Below the pieces are notes generated by a model. It worked only from the letters and a program-made list of their open reading frames with translations. It was not told where the DNA came from and did no database searches. DNA of 64,000 nucleotides, from NCBI RefSeq assembly GCF_011813015.1, contig NZ_QHLQ01000016.1, positions 1 to 64,000 on the forward strand, written 5' to 3'. Below are positions 44,101-52,633 of this stretch, in pieces (position 1 is the stretch's first letter; each line of letters starts with the position of its first letter). A program made the position numbers and the translations under genes. Source of the stretch: Parasedimentitalea denitrificans (GTDB lineage: Bacteria; Pseudomonadota; Alphaproteobacteria; Rhodobacterales; Rhodobacteraceae).

Positions 44101-44309
44101 GAATCCTTTCGGCCGCGGAAGAAGCCAGGCGCTTTAAACTCGATGACAACGTTATTGTAACTGGAGTCTCTTCTTGCCCGCTCGGCGTCAAAGATCACTC
44201 CGGTGGCAGCTTCCAGGGCGCCAATCCATGCAACCCGAACTTCTTCTTCATTGACCCAAGGTCTTACTCGTCGATCTTGAATAGCTCGATACGCAATATC
44301 TACCGTCAT
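41115..44309 (-). CDS. Type IIG-like restriction endonuclease-methyltransferase
   Basis: About 1064 residues from ATG 44309. The N-terminal domain has a PD-(D/E)xK nuclease signature in DSSYNNVVIEFKAP (IEFK near residue 56-59). The central gamma-class N6-adenine methyltransferase domain carries the SAM motif DPTCGSGSF (about residues 389-397) and catalytic NPPW (about 593-596), both intact. The C-terminal part resembles the target-recognition half of Eco57I-type enzymes. One chain could therefore both cut and modify DNA; there is no separate S subunit. As cargo of element II it would act as host-level defence or as an addiction system that stabilises the element. Confidence 0.82.
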   Translation of the reverse strand: MTVDIAYRAIQDRRVRPWVNEEEVRVAWIGALEAATGVIFDAERARRDSSYNNVVIEFKAPGFFRGRKDSRSFIEAMERRLLPYIQRIANSEHAETEDYIGIAIDGDHICFAQVFGGQIQTQHLIPFSPFAVELVIQAVTAQTRKQISSDNLMRDFGHGGRNARDLMQGFADALAVSIAEAGNNKIKMLFEEWRTLYGQVADMSVLQAEEIERELSFNWNGPAVYSISGRLFVIHTYNSLIIKLLAAEIVSGHALTAAQQPAQEMAAVANDAQLLQRLKTDIEGSGLFTQAGILGFVEEVIFSWHLDVAGDPNFTAKILPPLRRILTALSLYRSDRMTHSRDVLRDLYQGLVPGRLRQSLGEYYTPDWLVDHTITRAKNAPWLDKRILDPTCGSGSFLVAAIRVLKAEAAAEGWSAIDKLNRITDAVWGFDLNPLAVQTARVNYLMEIADLLRNSPGHRIEIPVLLADAIYAPNVEPRPGEDIVEYRIGSKVAQLKITLPVDLVRDRHRMDQFFDQMGRDVDAMRDFDACSTRLVAGGLATAEEMVNWCAPLKATYDQVLALHQMQWDGIWFKIIRNFFWSASAGRFDYVIGNPPWVRWSKLPEAYRERVKPTCEHYGIFSRTKRHGGNELDISAMITYTAADKWLSDEGRLTFVITGTVFKNPSSAGFRTFQIEPENEVSKHLVPRLVDDMKNLKPFEDATNHTTVVVFDKASQAGDYPIPYEEWSAAEGSTRAIPAETPLAEVMNRVEIEVKEAAPVGAVGTPWAVLAPGRYAALQALSGECDWVAGRKGITADLNGVYFVRPLNNNGNLIEVQSRPEAGRKDIGSARTAWVENDLLYPLLKGAGDFEAYYLKFAAPGANPFLTFVPNTAINGEDYDAADLAMNDPALDRTRAWFAHYQPLLEKRSTYRRQMQGAPYFAIYNVGPYTFQPWKVVWPEMSSRFYAAVAGSALIPGGGLRPFIPDHKIYFAAFDDSEPAYFLCALLNAPMVREWTESHNVSIQVGNVFKHMNLPEYNPTDAQHEQVVRLSEQAHQTHDAATRAAIIGRIVPLTEAILAAWATRP

Positions 44310-44445
44310 TACTGCCCCACAGTTCAATCTTTTCCGGCACCTTATAGCTAAGTGTTAGCTGGGCCAAGACGCTTGGCAAGGATTGGAAGATGCTTGGGGA
44401 GCTCGCGCTTCCCCTCAGAGTTCACCTGCGCTTGTGAAGCATTTT

Positions 44446-44466
44446 GTGTAGCAAAATGTGGAGCAA
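44446..44466. repeat. gtgtagcaaaatg arm-type repeat, right copy
   Basis: gtgtagcaaaatgtggagcaa matches 29216-29237 over the first 13 bases and most of the rest, in the same orientation, about 90 bases inside the tRNA-Phe att. It is a candidate arm site for the element II integrase. The 44310-44554 spacer contains no gene otherwise. Confidence 0.55.
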
Positions 44467-44552
44467 GCCCCGGCATCCCTGCCGCCATCGAATTCCAAAA
44501 TTCAAGCAAGCCGTTGAAAGGCAATAAAAAAAATATCTATACAACATGAAGT

Positions 44553-44575
44553 AATGGTGCCCAGGGGCGGAATCG
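44553..44575. repeat. att site in the tRNA-Phe 3' end
   Basis: The last 21 bases of the tRNA-Phe gene (CCA end and part of the T arm) plus two flanking bases are identical to 29125-29147 and nearly identical to 681-700. This is the chromosomal (attB-derived) end of the tandem insertions. The tRNA remains complete because the element supplies the same 3' sequence. Confidence 0.85.
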
Positions 44576-44629
44576 AACCACCGACACGAGGATTTTCAAT
44601 CCACTGCTCTACCCCTGAGCTACCCGGGC
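44555..44629 (-). tRNA. tRNA-Phe (GAA)
   Basis: 75 bases including an encoded CCA. The acceptor stem GCCCGGG pairs with CCTGGGC (one G-T pair), the D arm is GCTC-AGGGGTA-GAGC, the anticodon loop is TTGAAAA with anticodon GAA, and the T arm GGTGG-TTCGATT-CCGCC is complete. The anticodon stem has one T-T mismatch at its second pair. Its 3' end is the integration target of elements I and II. Confidence 0.95.
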
Positions 44630-44710
44630 ACGGGAAGGCTTGTCGCCTTGGGTGTGGGCGTTCTATGCCGTGTTCGCCACAGTGTCCAGAGCCTTTTTCG
44701 AAGAAAATTA

Positions 44711-44893
44711 CTAATGTTTAGTTTGCGGATTTCTTTCGACTTGTTCCAGTGCATTTTCAAGATCTTCAGGGTCCTGACTAGGCACTGCATATGCACCATT
44801 CAACCACTTCCCAAGGTCGATATCGGCACAGCGCTTGCTGCAAAACGGGCGGTAATCGACATTCGTCTCACCATCGCAAATTGGACAGCTCAT
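44711..44893 (-). CDS. yacG: DNA gyrase inhibitor YacG
   Basis: 60 residues with the four zinc-binding cysteines CPIC...FCSKRC and the family signature DLGKWLNGAYAVP. YacG binds GyrB and limits gyrase activity in other bacteria. The length is normal. The ATG overlaps the stop of the RNase E/G-like gene by four bases, making it the last gene of the core cluster before tRNA-Phe. Confidence 0.93.
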   Translation of the reverse strand: MSCPICDGETNVDYRPFCSKRCADIDLGKWLNGAYAVPSQDPEDLENALEQVERNPQTKH

Positions 44894-45924
44894 GCCAGCA
44901 CCTCATCCAAAATACCCGCTAGGGCCACACGTCCGCGTTTGCGCTGCAGCTCATAATGACCAAGTGGCGTCCAGCCCACTAGAATCGTTTCCTCAACGTC
45001 GGCACGGAACGACGCTCGAAGAGACGTTTCAAAGGCGCGGCGGTCCTTCTTTGGCATTGGGGCAAGGTCTAAAACAATTTGACCGCCCAAGCCCCGCACA
45101 CGCAATGCACGCGGCAAGGCCTTGGCACAGGCCATATTCGCCTTAACCCCCGCGGCCAACGAAACGTCAGACCCAGTGTTGACGTCCACAGCAACCAGTG
45201 CACGCGTCGGCTCTATATACAAAAAAGCACCACCGGACAGCGACACGTGAATGCCTCTCGCTGCCTCAAGCGCATCTAGAACGCCATGATGCTCAAAGCT
45301 CCCAGCCTCCCGCTCAACGTCTGCGGTTTCTGACCAATCCCGCCACGCCAGCAAATGCGGTGTATCGCCCTCCGTCAATGCCTGAGGTTCAAGCCCGTCA
45401 TCCGACATAACGGCAGCAGCCATATCAGCCATAGCCGCGATATCCTCGGCGATATCATCAGAATCGACCCCAAGGCAGGCTGATCTGAGAATCAGCCCAT
45501 GAGGGCTATCTCCCATAATCTCGTGGGCGATTTCCAACAGGCGGTCCCGTTCAGCCTCATCACGAATCGAGCGAGAAATGTTCAGGCCAGGCGCATCAGG
45601 CGTAACAATTGCATAGCGGCTCTTGAACAGAATTTTCTGAGTGACTGGAATAGCCTTGCCATCCTCGGCATATCCAGTGACCTGCACCAACAGCATCTGC
45701 CCCGGGGCCAGCCCTTTGACCTGTCGTAAAAAGGCAGGTCCGTCCGGAGTGCTCAGAAACATGCCCCCCTGCCCTTTAACCGGACGATCGGCACGGGCGC
45801 GATAAATCGTACCAGGTGTTGGCTGATCACTTTCGATCAGAATATCGTCCAACTTACCATTCACCATTAGCGCCGCAGCTTCGCGGCCTTTCAGGTGGTC
45901 GAGGATGATAGTACGGCCCTTCAT
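44890..45924 (-). CDS. Short ribonuclease E/G-like protein
   Basis: 344 residues with the catalytic RNase E/G core only. The metal-binding aspartates are in [11 protein letters not shown] and [14 protein letters not shown], matching the two conserved acidic sites of RNase E/G. The N-terminal S1 RNA-binding domain and the Zn-link cysteines are missing, so it is a small paralogue rather than the main RNase E. Both ends overlap neighbours (ATGA with maf and with yacG), showing tight coupling in an alphaproteobacterial core operon. Confidence 0.88.
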   Translation of the reverse strand: MKGRTIILDHLKGREAAALMVNGKLDDILIESDQPTPGTIYRARADRPVKGQGGMFLSTPDGPAFLRQVKGLAPGQMLLVQVTGYAEDGKAIPVTQKILFKSRYAIVTPDAPGLNISRSIRDEAERDRLLEIAHEIMGDSPHGLILRSACLGVDSDDIAEDIAAMADMAAAVMSDDGLEPQALTEGDTPHLLAWRDWSETADVEREAGSFEHHGVLDALEAARGIHVSLSGGAFLYIEPTRALVAVDVNTGSDVSLAAGVKANMACAKALPRALRVRGLGGQIVLDLAPMPKKDRRAFETSLRASFRADVEETILVGWTPLGHYELQRKRGRVALAGILDEVLA

Positions 45925-46502
45925 TCGGCGGCCTCCTTATGCAGTGGGTAACCCGCTGCCAGTAACATGTTTGAGGTTTCGGCCAGTGGAAGCCCAACAA
46001 TGCCGGTGAACGAGCCACTGATCCAGGGTATAAGTGCGCCTGCAGGCCCCTGTATGCCATAGCCGCCCGCTTTGCCCTGCCAGTCATTGCTGGCAAGGTA
46101 AGTATTCAATTCCAAGTCTGACAGACGCTTCATCCGGACCTGAGACACAACGTCCTTTTCCCACACCTTGTCACCACGTCGCAACGCAATCGCTGTAATA
46201 ACCCGATGACGGCGTCCCGAAAGGGCCAGCAAAAACTCCGCAGCTTCACCGGCATTTTCTGGCTTACCCAAAATACGGCGCCCTAGCGCCACAGTCGTAT
46301 CCGCACAAAGTACCAGATCCTCACTTTCGGCCCGGACCGCCATCACCTTCTCACGTGCAATGCGATTGCAATAAGCCCGTGGCAGTTCAGATTTATGTGG
46401 CGTCTCGTCAATATCTGGTGCCCGCACATCATCCGGAGAAACCCCCAATTGCGCCAATAGCTCCAGCCGCCGCGGACTACCTGATCCCAGAATGAATGCC
46501 AT
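45921..46502 (-). CDS. maf: Maf-family nucleotide pyrophosphatase
   Basis: 193 residues from ATG 46502 ([16 protein letters not shown]). The LGSGSPRR motif, [22 protein letters not shown] and the C-terminal [26 protein letters not shown] are hallmarks. Maf proteins hydrolyse non-canonical or methylated NTPs to clean the nucleotide pool. The upstream extension to 46547 lacks family similarity. Its stop overlaps the start of the RNase E/G-like gene. Confidence 0.93.
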   Translation of the reverse strand: MAFILGSGSPRRLELLAQLGVSPDDVRAPDIDETPHKSELPRAYCNRIAREKVMAVRAESEDLVLCADTTVALGRRILGKPENAGEAAEFLLALSGRRHRVITAIALRRGDKVWEKDVVSQVRMKRLSDLELNTYLASNDWQGKAGGYGIQGPAGALIPWISGSFTGIVGLPLAETSNMLLAAGYPLHKEAAE

Positions 46503-46642
46503 TACCGGCCCTCTTCTCTCATTATGGGCCGGTCCCAAGGGAACCAACCTAATAATAAACTACCAAACTAGGCAGCCGTTTTCTTAGTGTCGAAAGTACC
46601 TCCACCGGAGGCTTCGGTCTTGCGCAGCAAGGCCGAACAACA

Positions 46643-46668
46643 AAAGCCCGGCGAATTGGCCGGGCTTT
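46643..46668 (-). terminator. Intrinsic terminator of infA
   Basis: aaagcccggc (46643-46652) and gccgggcttt (46659-46668) are perfect reverse complements with a six-base loop. Read on the minus strand the stem is followed by TTTTGTTGTT. It lies 22 bases beyond the infA stop. Confidence 0.85.
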
Positions 46669-46689
46669 GGTCATCGATCAGGATCATGC

Positions 46690-46908
46690 TTACTTGAAGC
46701 GATAGTTGATCCGTCCTTTGGTCAGGTCGTAAGGTGTCATTTCCACCTGAACCTTGTCGCCAGCCAGAACACGGATGCGGTTCTTGCGCATCTTGCCTGC
46801 CGTATGTGCGATGATCTCATGGCCGTTTTCCAGCTCGACCCGAAACGTCGCATTGGGCAAGAGTTCCTTCACGACACCGGGAAATTCGAGCGTATCTTCC
46901 TTGGCCAT
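46690..46908 (-). CDS. infA: Translation initiation factor IF-1
   Basis: 72 residues, full length: [72 protein letters not shown] is a near-consensus IF-1 OB fold. It binds the A site of the 30S subunit during initiation. A GGAGATAAC ribosome site precedes the ATG, and a strong terminator follows. Confidence 0.98.
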   Translation of the reverse strand: MAKEDTLEFPGVVKELLPNATFRVELENGHEIIAHTAGKMRKNRIRVLAGDKVQVEMTPYDLTKGRINYRFK

Positions 46909-47160
46909 GTTATCTCCATTTTTGGTTACCCCCGCTCAGATGCGGGACGTGCGCTTAAATGAGGGCTTTTTAGCAGGTTTTCAAGGGTGCAATCACTTCA
47001 GATGGCTAATTGTGACCGATTTCCCCCGATCAATTTGCTCCAAGGATCTCAGAAGCAGGTTGTGCATAGTTTCGATGCATCCCTATACCTGTGAAAACGT
47101 CTCCCGGTCGGACTGATGAGACATCAGGTAAGCGTCACTGGAAAAGCACGAAGATGACGG

Positions 47161-47616
47161 TTACGTCTGGGTCGGATCTCCCCAGCGCTCCGTCAGGTGC
47201 CGGATTATTTGATCACGGGTTTGGCGGTAACTGTCCAACTTGGCAGCCCGGCTTTCACCCTGCCCAGTTGGATCCATGATTGGCCAGTACTCCACATCGA
47301 TATGAAAGAACCGGGTTAACTCCAACGCCTGATGTCGACTTGTTGGTGACAAAGCGACAACCAGATCAAATGACGATAGATCATCCCCCCAGCGCTCCAT
47401 TTCATCAAACGACCGCGAGCGATGGCGTGACAGTTCGACCCCTATTTCCTGGCACACTGCAATGGAAAACCCATCAATCTCCATGTCTGTCTTAACCCCA
47501 GCCGACTGAACATAGGTGCCGGTGCCGTAGAATTTTTTCATGATTCCTTCGGCCATCGGTGAACGCACCGAATTGTGGTCACAACAAAACAAAACCGATT
47601 GAGGCAGCTCCTTCAA
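47161..47616 (-). CDS. Low-molecular-weight phosphotyrosine phosphatase-like protein
   Basis: 151 residues with the CX5R(S) loop CDHNSVRS near residues 12-19, the catalytic cysteine and arginine. A SPTSRHQAL segment replaces the usual DPY acid loop, and a long insert makes this branch distinct from true tyrosine phosphatases and closer to ArsC-like arsenate reductases. Which reaction it performs cannot be decided from the sequence. The start lies four bases after the UPF0262 gene's stop, so the two form an operon. Confidence 0.82.
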   Translation of the reverse strand: MKELPQSVLFCCDHNSVRSPMAEGIMKKFYGTGTYVQSAGVKTDMEIDGFSIAVCQEIGVELSRHRSRSFDEMERWGDDLSSFDLVVALSPTSRHQALELTRFFHIDVEYWPIMDPTGQGESRAAKLDSYRQTRDQIIRHLTERWGDPTQT

Positions 47617-47620
47617 CCCA

Positions 47621-48100
47621 TCAGCCTCCGAAATGCAGCACGCAGATCAGGGTAAATAAGCGTCGAGCTGTATCCGTGTCGATCTCCGCTTTGCCCTCCA
47701 ACCGCTCTTGCAGGACACGGCTGCCCTCATTGTGGATACCGCGGCGTGCCATGTCGATCGTTTCAATCTGACTCGGCGGCAGGGTTTTGACTGCTGTGAA
47801 ATAGCTCTCGCATATCTGATAGTAATCTTTGACCACCTGCCGGAACGGCGACAGCGAAAGGTGGAACTCAGCCGCCTTCCCACCGCCTTCGGTTTCCACA
47901 TCAAACACCAAACGCCTGTCACGGATGGCCAACCCCAAATGATATGGCCCCTGCGGAACAACGCGATTTTCACGTGGCGGCAACCGAAATGAATTCTCTT
48001 CAATCAGATCAAAGATCGCAACCTTGCGCTCCTGCTCGATCTCTGGCGTCGGCGGCGGCAGGTTGCGGTCGTCCAATTCGATTTGGCAAATGCGATTCAT
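47621..48100 (-). CDS. UPF0262 family protein
   Basis: 159 residues from ATG 48100 (MNRICQIELDDRNLPPPTPEIEQERKVAIFDLIEENSF). The pattern matches UPF0262, a family restricted to alphaproteobacteria with no known function. The longer frame to 48187 is not supported by family similarity. It sits between the phosphatase-like gene and hisD, as in other Rhodobacterales. Confidence 0.88.
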   Translation of the reverse strand: MNRICQIELDDRNLPPPTPEIEQERKVAIFDLIEENSFRLPPRENRVVPQGPYHLGLAIRDRRLVFDVETEGGGKAAEFHLSLSPFRQVVKDYYQICESYFTAVKTLPPSQIETIDMARRGIHNEGSRVLQERLEGKAEIDTDTARRLFTLICVLHFGG

Positions 48101-48455
48101 TGTCTTTGGTCTCACTGCACGTATGCGTTTTCTTAGGGGTATCGCAACCCGTAGGCTGGGGCAATGCATCGCTTTGATCGCTGCCATTCAATATACCGCT
48201 CCGATTTTCGGCAATCTACCATCAAAAAAGTAATCATGCCTCCGGCGGGGATATTTTTAGCCAGATGGAGTAAGGAATCCTTAACCATAGGGCCCGAGCC
48301 TGTTTGCGCGGTACAGGCGGGGACGCCGATGACCGCGCCAAATGAAGCTTCCCGGCCAGCCCCGGGAAGCGGATCCCCGGCTTCATCTGGCTTGAAATAT
48401 CCCGGGGTGAATTGGCCGCAGGCCAAGAGGGGCAGCGCCCTTGCCTGCTCCTACC

Positions 48456-49757
48456 CTAGTCGTTCAGCGCGTCGAGCCGAGCACGAACAGACAATCCATG
48501 CGCTTGCAAGCTTTCGCTAATTGCCAGAGTTTCGGCTGCTGGCCCAATGGCGCGCAGCGCGGATGGGGTCATTTGGCTAAGCGTAGTCCGCTTTAGAAAA
48601 TCCATAACCGACAACCCAGAAGAAAACCGGGCTGAACGGGCGGTTGGGAGCACATGATTGGGGCCGCCGACATAGTCGCCGATGGCCTCAGGCGTATACT
48701 GCCCCAGAAAAATGGCTCCTGCATGAACTGTCTTAAGGCTCAACGCCTCTGGGTCAGCAACGCACAACTCCAGATGTTCTGGCGCAATGCGATTAGACAG
48801 CTCCGCTGCTTGATCCATGTCAGTGACGGCAATCACCGCTCCGTAGTCGCGCCAGCTTGGTACCGCGATGGCACGTCGCTCCAAAGTCTCTAGCCGCTTT
48901 TCCACGGCACTTGCCACTTCACGACCGAATTCAGCGTCATCCGTAATTAAAATGGATTGCGCACTTTCATCGTGCTCAGCTTGGCTAAGCAAGTCCAAAG
49001 CAATCCAATCCGGGTTGTTGTCTTTGTCGGCAATCACCAGAATTTCTGATGGGCCCGCAATCATATCGATTCCAACCTTGCCAAAGACCCGCCGCTTAGC
49101 TGCGGCAACAAAAGCATTGCCGGGACCTGTAATTTTATCAACAGGAACAATAGACTCGGTACCATAGGCCAGCGCCGCAATGGCCTGAGCACCGCCAATG
49201 CGGTAAATTTCGTCCACTCCGGCGATGCGGGCAGCCAGCAACACCAGTGGATTGATTTTCCCATGTGGTGTCGGCACAGTAATCGCCAATCTCTGAACAC
49301 CCGCGACCTTGGCAGGAATAGCATTCATCAACACTGACGATGGATAAGTAGCCAGACCGCCAGGCACATATAGGCCCGCCGCAGAAACCGCAGACCAACG
49401 CCAACCAAGAGTTGCCCCTGTCGTGTCTGTCCAACTCTCATCTTTGGGCATCTGGCGGTCATGGTAGGATCGGATTCGCTCGGCGGCTAATTCCAGTGCG
49501 ACGCGGTCTGTCTCGCTCACCTCGGCAATCGCATCGTCAATTTCGTCACTTGAAAAAGCAAGCCGATCCGATGTCAGTTCCAGATTGTCAAACTTGGCGG
49601 TCAGCTCAAGCACTGCCGCATCACCCCTGTTGCGCACATCCGCGATGATGTCGGCAACCACAGCGTCCACGTCTGGGCTGTCCTCGCGCTTGGCTCCTAG
49701 CAGAGCTGCAAAGGCTTCCTCGAAATCATCAGCGGTCGTATCCAGAAACTGCGGCAT
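48456..49757 (-). CDS. hisD: Histidinol dehydrogenase
   Basis: 433 residues, normal length. It performs the last two steps of histidine synthesis, oxidising histidinol to histidine with two NAD. Family features: VPGGLATYPSSVLMNAIPAKVAGV, the signature LLSQAEHDESAQSILIT and zinc-ligand segments NHVLPTARSARFSSGLS. The start is preceded by GGAG. hisD beside murA and UPF0262 is typical of Rhodobacterales. Confidence 0.97.
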   Translation of the reverse strand: MPQFLDTTADDFEEAFAALLGAKREDSPDVDAVVADIIADVRNRGDAAVLELTAKFDNLELTSDRLAFSSDEIDDAIAEVSETDRVALELAAERIRSYHDRQMPKDESWTDTTGATLGWRWSAVSAAGLYVPGGLATYPSSVLMNAIPAKVAGVQRLAITVPTPHGKINPLVLLAARIAGVDEIYRIGGAQAIAALAYGTESIVPVDKITGPGNAFVAAAKRRVFGKVGIDMIAGPSEILVIADKDNNPDWIALDLLSQAEHDESAQSILITDDAEFGREVASAVEKRLETLERRAIAVPSWRDYGAVIAVTDMDQAAELSNRIAPEHLELCVADPEALSLKTVHAGAIFLGQYTPEAIGDYVGGPNHVLPTARSARFSSGLSVMDFLKRTTLSQMTPSALRAIGPAAETLAISESLQAHGLSVRARLDALND

Positions 49758-49819
49758 CGGGTTCTCCTTTTGGCGCTAGATAGCCGCGCATGCGCACAGG
49801 CTCAAGCAAATAGCCCCGG

Positions 49820-50296
49820 CTAGTCGCCGTGCCCCGGAGCCTTGCCAGAAGGTGCCTGATATGGGCGGGTGACATCTCGCAGAGAAATCTCAAGCGCCTC
49901 TACCGACAGACGCAGCACACCGTCACCGGCTAGGGTCAGCAATACATGACCTGCACCGTCTTCTCCTGGCTCAAAACTTACTTCGAGCAACGAAAGGATC
50001 ACATCACGGTCACCGCGATCGACCCCCTGCGAGGCCACCGACAACACATTGTCGATGACCAATAGCGATTGCACCCGCTCATAAGCGCGCCCACGGGTCT
50101 TGGCGGTGTCGCTGTCTTCCCAACGAAAACGGTTCAGCAGCAAGGCAAAGCGAAATTGCTTTGCCTGCCACCGCATCTCGGTTACCGGAAATACCGCATC
50201 CTGCGTCAGGGATGATATGACTTGCAGGTCTTCACTCGACAAGGCGCCAAGGTTCAACGGCGCTTCGCCACCTTCTTCAAATGTTGCGTCGACCAT
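49820..50296 (-). CDS. DUF2948 family protein
   Basis: 158 residues beginning [61 protein letters not shown], typical of DUF2948, an alphaproteobacterial family of unknown function. The start overlaps the murA stop by one base (TAATG), so translation is coupled to murA. The link to cell-wall synthesis is positional only. Confidence 0.88.
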   Translation of the reverse strand: MVDATFEEGGEAPLNLGALSSEDLQVISSLTQDAVFPVTEMRWQAKQFRFALLLNRFRWEDSDTAKTRGRAYERVQSLLVIDNVLSVASQGVDRGDRDVILSLLEVSFEPGEDGAGHVLLTLAGDGVLRLSVEALEISLRDVTRPYQAPSGKAPGHGD

Positions 50297-51564
50297 TACT
50301 GCCCCTTGAGTCGTTCAATTTTAGCACCAACAGACGACAATTTGCCCACCACATGCTCATACCCACGATCCAGATGATAGACTCTGTTCACCAGTGTTTC
50401 GCCTTCGGCTGCCAAACCTGCCAGAATCAGCGACACTGAAGCGCGCAAATCAGTCGCCATCACCGGCGCACCCTTTAACCGGTCAACGCCAGTCACGGTG
50501 GCTGTTCCGCCGTGCACGTCAATCTGTGCGCCCATGCGAATCAGTTCCGGCGCATGCATGAAACGATTCTCGAAAATCTTCTCTTCAAGAACTGAAGTCC
50601 CATCGGCGGTGCACAACAATGCCATCATCTGAGCCTGCAAATCCGTCGGAAAACCTGGGAAAGGCTCTGTCACAACGTCCACGGCTCGGACACGGCCGCT
50701 TTTACGCGCAACCTTCAAGCCTTTGTCGGTCTCTTCAACCGAAATCCCAGCTGCGTCCAGTTTCTCGCAAAACGAAGAGACCAGATCGAGCCGCCCGCCA
50801 AGCAATTCCACTTCTCCACCACAAATCGCCGGCGCCAGCATATATGTGCCCAGCTCGATTCTATCGGTGACCACAGGGTGAGTCGCACCGTGAAGACGGT
50901 CAACACCTTGAACGGTGATCGTTGGCGTGCCGTCACCGTCGATCTGGGCGCCCATCCTGCGCAGGCAATCCGCCAGATCCACGATCTCAGGCTCGCGTGC
51001 GGCGTTGTTGATAACAGTTGTACCCTTGGCCAAAGTTGCCGCCATCAGCACATTTTCAGTCGCCCCTACAGAAACCAAGGGGAAGTCTACGGTGCCGCCC
51101 TTTAGCCCACCTGGCGCCTTGGCGTGTACGTAACCGTCTTTCAGCTCAAGCTCAGCCCCCAGCGCCTCAAGCGCTTTAAGGTGCAGATCAACTGGTCGCG
51201 CACCAATGGCACACCCACCGGGCAGAGATACCACTGCATGGCCGTCGCGCGCCAGCATTGGGCCCAGAACCAGAATCGATGCTCGCATTTTTCGCACGAT
51301 GTCATAGTCAGCGGTATGGTTGCTAATGTTGTGGCTGGACATCGCCAGCACTTTTCCATCTTGCAACGATGTAACTTCAGCCCCAAGCGACTGCAGCAAC
51401 TCGGTCATAGTTTTGATGTCGCTCAGCCGAGGCGCATTGGTCAACGTCAGCGGTTCATCGCTCAGCAATGTGGCCGGCATCAGTGTCAAACAAGCGTTTT
51501 TAGCCCCTGCGATTGGGATTTGACCGCTCAGTTCACCGCCACCGGTTACCAAAATACTGTCCAT
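50296..51564 (-). CDS. murA: UDP-N-acetylglucosamine 1-carboxyvinyltransferase
   Basis: 422 residues. First committed step of peptidoglycan synthesis: transfer of enolpyruvate from PEP to UDP-GlcNAc in the cytoplasm. The substrate lysine is in [17 protein letters not shown] and the active-site cysteine (fosfomycin target) in [24 protein letters not shown], both intact. It is cotranscribed with the small protein upstream and DUF2948 downstream. Confidence 0.98.
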   Translation of the reverse strand: MDSILVTGGGELSGQIPIAGAKNACLTLMPATLLSDEPLTLTNAPRLSDIKTMTELLQSLGAEVTSLQDGKVLAMSSHNISNHTADYDIVRKMRASILVLGPMLARDGHAVVSLPGGCAIGARPVDLHLKALEALGAELELKDGYVHAKAPGGLKGGTVDFPLVSVGATENVLMAATLAKGTTVINNAAREPEIVDLADCLRRMGAQIDGDGTPTITVQGVDRLHGATHPVVTDRIELGTYMLAPAICGGEVELLGGRLDLVSSFCEKLDAAGISVEETDKGLKVARKSGRVRAVDVVTEPFPGFPTDLQAQMMALLCTADGTSVLEEKIFENRFMHAPELIRMGAQIDVHGGTATVTGVDRLKGAPVMATDLRASVSLILAGLAAEGETLVNRVYHLDRGYEHVVGKLSSVGAKIERLKGQ

Positions 51565-51570
51565 CTGCCG

Positions 51571-51732
51571 TTATCCTTCTGACTTGCCTGTCTGTTTGCC
51601 ATCAACGCTAGTGCTTGCACGCGCCTTAGCCTGCGACTTACGCCGCGCCATATTAGCCTTCAACGCGGCCTTTAGCCGGTCTTCGCGTGCAGCGGATTTG
51701 CCGTTGCTTTTGGGTATTTTCTTATCTGCCAT
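51571..51732 (-). CDS. Small basic conserved protein upstream of murA
   Basis: 53 residues from ATG 51732 (MADKKIPKSNGKSAAREDRLKAALKANMARRKSQAKARAS...). Highly basic, probably nucleic-acid binding or disordered. It lies six bases upstream of murA on the same strand, as in other Rhodobacterales. The frame extends to 51852, but the extra N-terminus looks like noise. Confidence 0.7.
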   Translation of the reverse strand: MADKKIPKSNGKSAAREDRLKAALKANMARRKSQAKARASTSVDGKQTGKSEG

Positions 51733-51938
51733 AAACCCTGTGTAACTTAGTCTGAAAAAAGCGTCCAGATTGCCCTTGCACAGTTTTGCGATTGCCCCTA
51801 AAAGCCCCCTCACCGGCGCTGCAGCGACACAGAAGACTTTGATTTTCTGCAAAGCATCAGCACCAACGCTTGAGCAACTTAACGATCAGGGTTTTTCCAG
51901 AGCCCGCAAGCTGCCAAGTACCATCTGGAAAACAGTGC

Positions 51939-52013
51939 GCTGTGGTAGCTCAGTGGTAGAGCACACCCTTGGTAAGGGTGAGGTCGGGAGTTCAATCCTC
52001 CCTCACAGCACCA
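51939..52013 (+). tRNA. tRNA-Thr (GGT)
   Basis: 75 bases with encoded CCA. The acceptor GCTGTGG pairs with TCACAGC, the anticodon arm CACCC-TTGGTAA-GGGTG gives anticodon GGT, and the T arm GGGAG-TTCAATC-CTCCC is complete. It stands alone on the plus strand. Confidence 0.95.
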
Positions 52014-52517
52014 TTCTTCTTCGATGCATTCTGACAACAAGCATACACCGCACCTAACCGCGTGGTTTATGTCTATTTGCCCTGTCGACTGGTTTCAATT
52101 TTGGGCCGCACGCCAATGTGAGGCGATTCGCGTATGTGGTCTTACATCAGCATTCCTGCCGTCAAATACGACAACCTGCTCAGAGAGCACATCAGATTCA
52201 TCGAAACCGCTGAGATGTGGGCGAACCCATGAGAGCTTCCAGCAGACCAACGCCCCACGATTGCACCCTCATTTCCTCAAGCAGTCCAGCATAAAACAAC
52301 CTGAAGAACATACGGGATCGATTGAATACTTCACTGTCCGGAAGACAAACAAATGCCTCGCGTCGAGAGGTCATCGAAGAGGTGATCTTTCAACGACATT
52401 CTTACTCGTAATCGCCCGCCAGAGGCTGAGTAACTAAAAGGAAGAAAAAAGAGATATTTTTTCCCAACACCCTCTTGCGCGCGCCAGCAAGTAACATTAG
52501 ACAGCCGCTCACTGATG
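52014..52517. other. Spacer between tRNA-Thr and tRNA-Gln
   Basis: About 500 bases without a supported gene. Short open frames on both strands have no ribosome site or similarity that I can see. This is the last core stretch before the tRNA-Gln attachment site. Confidence 0.5.
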
Positions 52518-52592
52518 GGGTGTGGCCAAGTGGTAAGGCAACAGTTTTTGGTACTGAAGATCGTAGGTTCGAATCCTACCACCCCAGCCAGT
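52518..52592 (+). tRNA. tRNA-Gln (TTG), insertion site of element III
   Basis: 75 bases with encoded CCA. The acceptor TGGGGTG pairs with CACCCCA, the anticodon loop TTTTGGT has anticodon TTG, and the T arm GTAGG-TTCGAAT-CCTAC is complete. Its 3' end faces an integrase gene that begins within about 200 bases, the usual sign of tRNA-targeted integration. The partner att copy would lie right of the window. Confidence 0.94.
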
Positions 52593-52633
52593 TTTCTCTC
52601 AAAAGCAAGCAAAATAAGGGTCTTTTAGCCCCT

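Noticed and set aside
52024..52437. 137-codon frame between tRNA-Thr and tRNA-Gln
   Set aside because: No ribosome site and a composition unlike neighbouring genes; no similarity that I can see.
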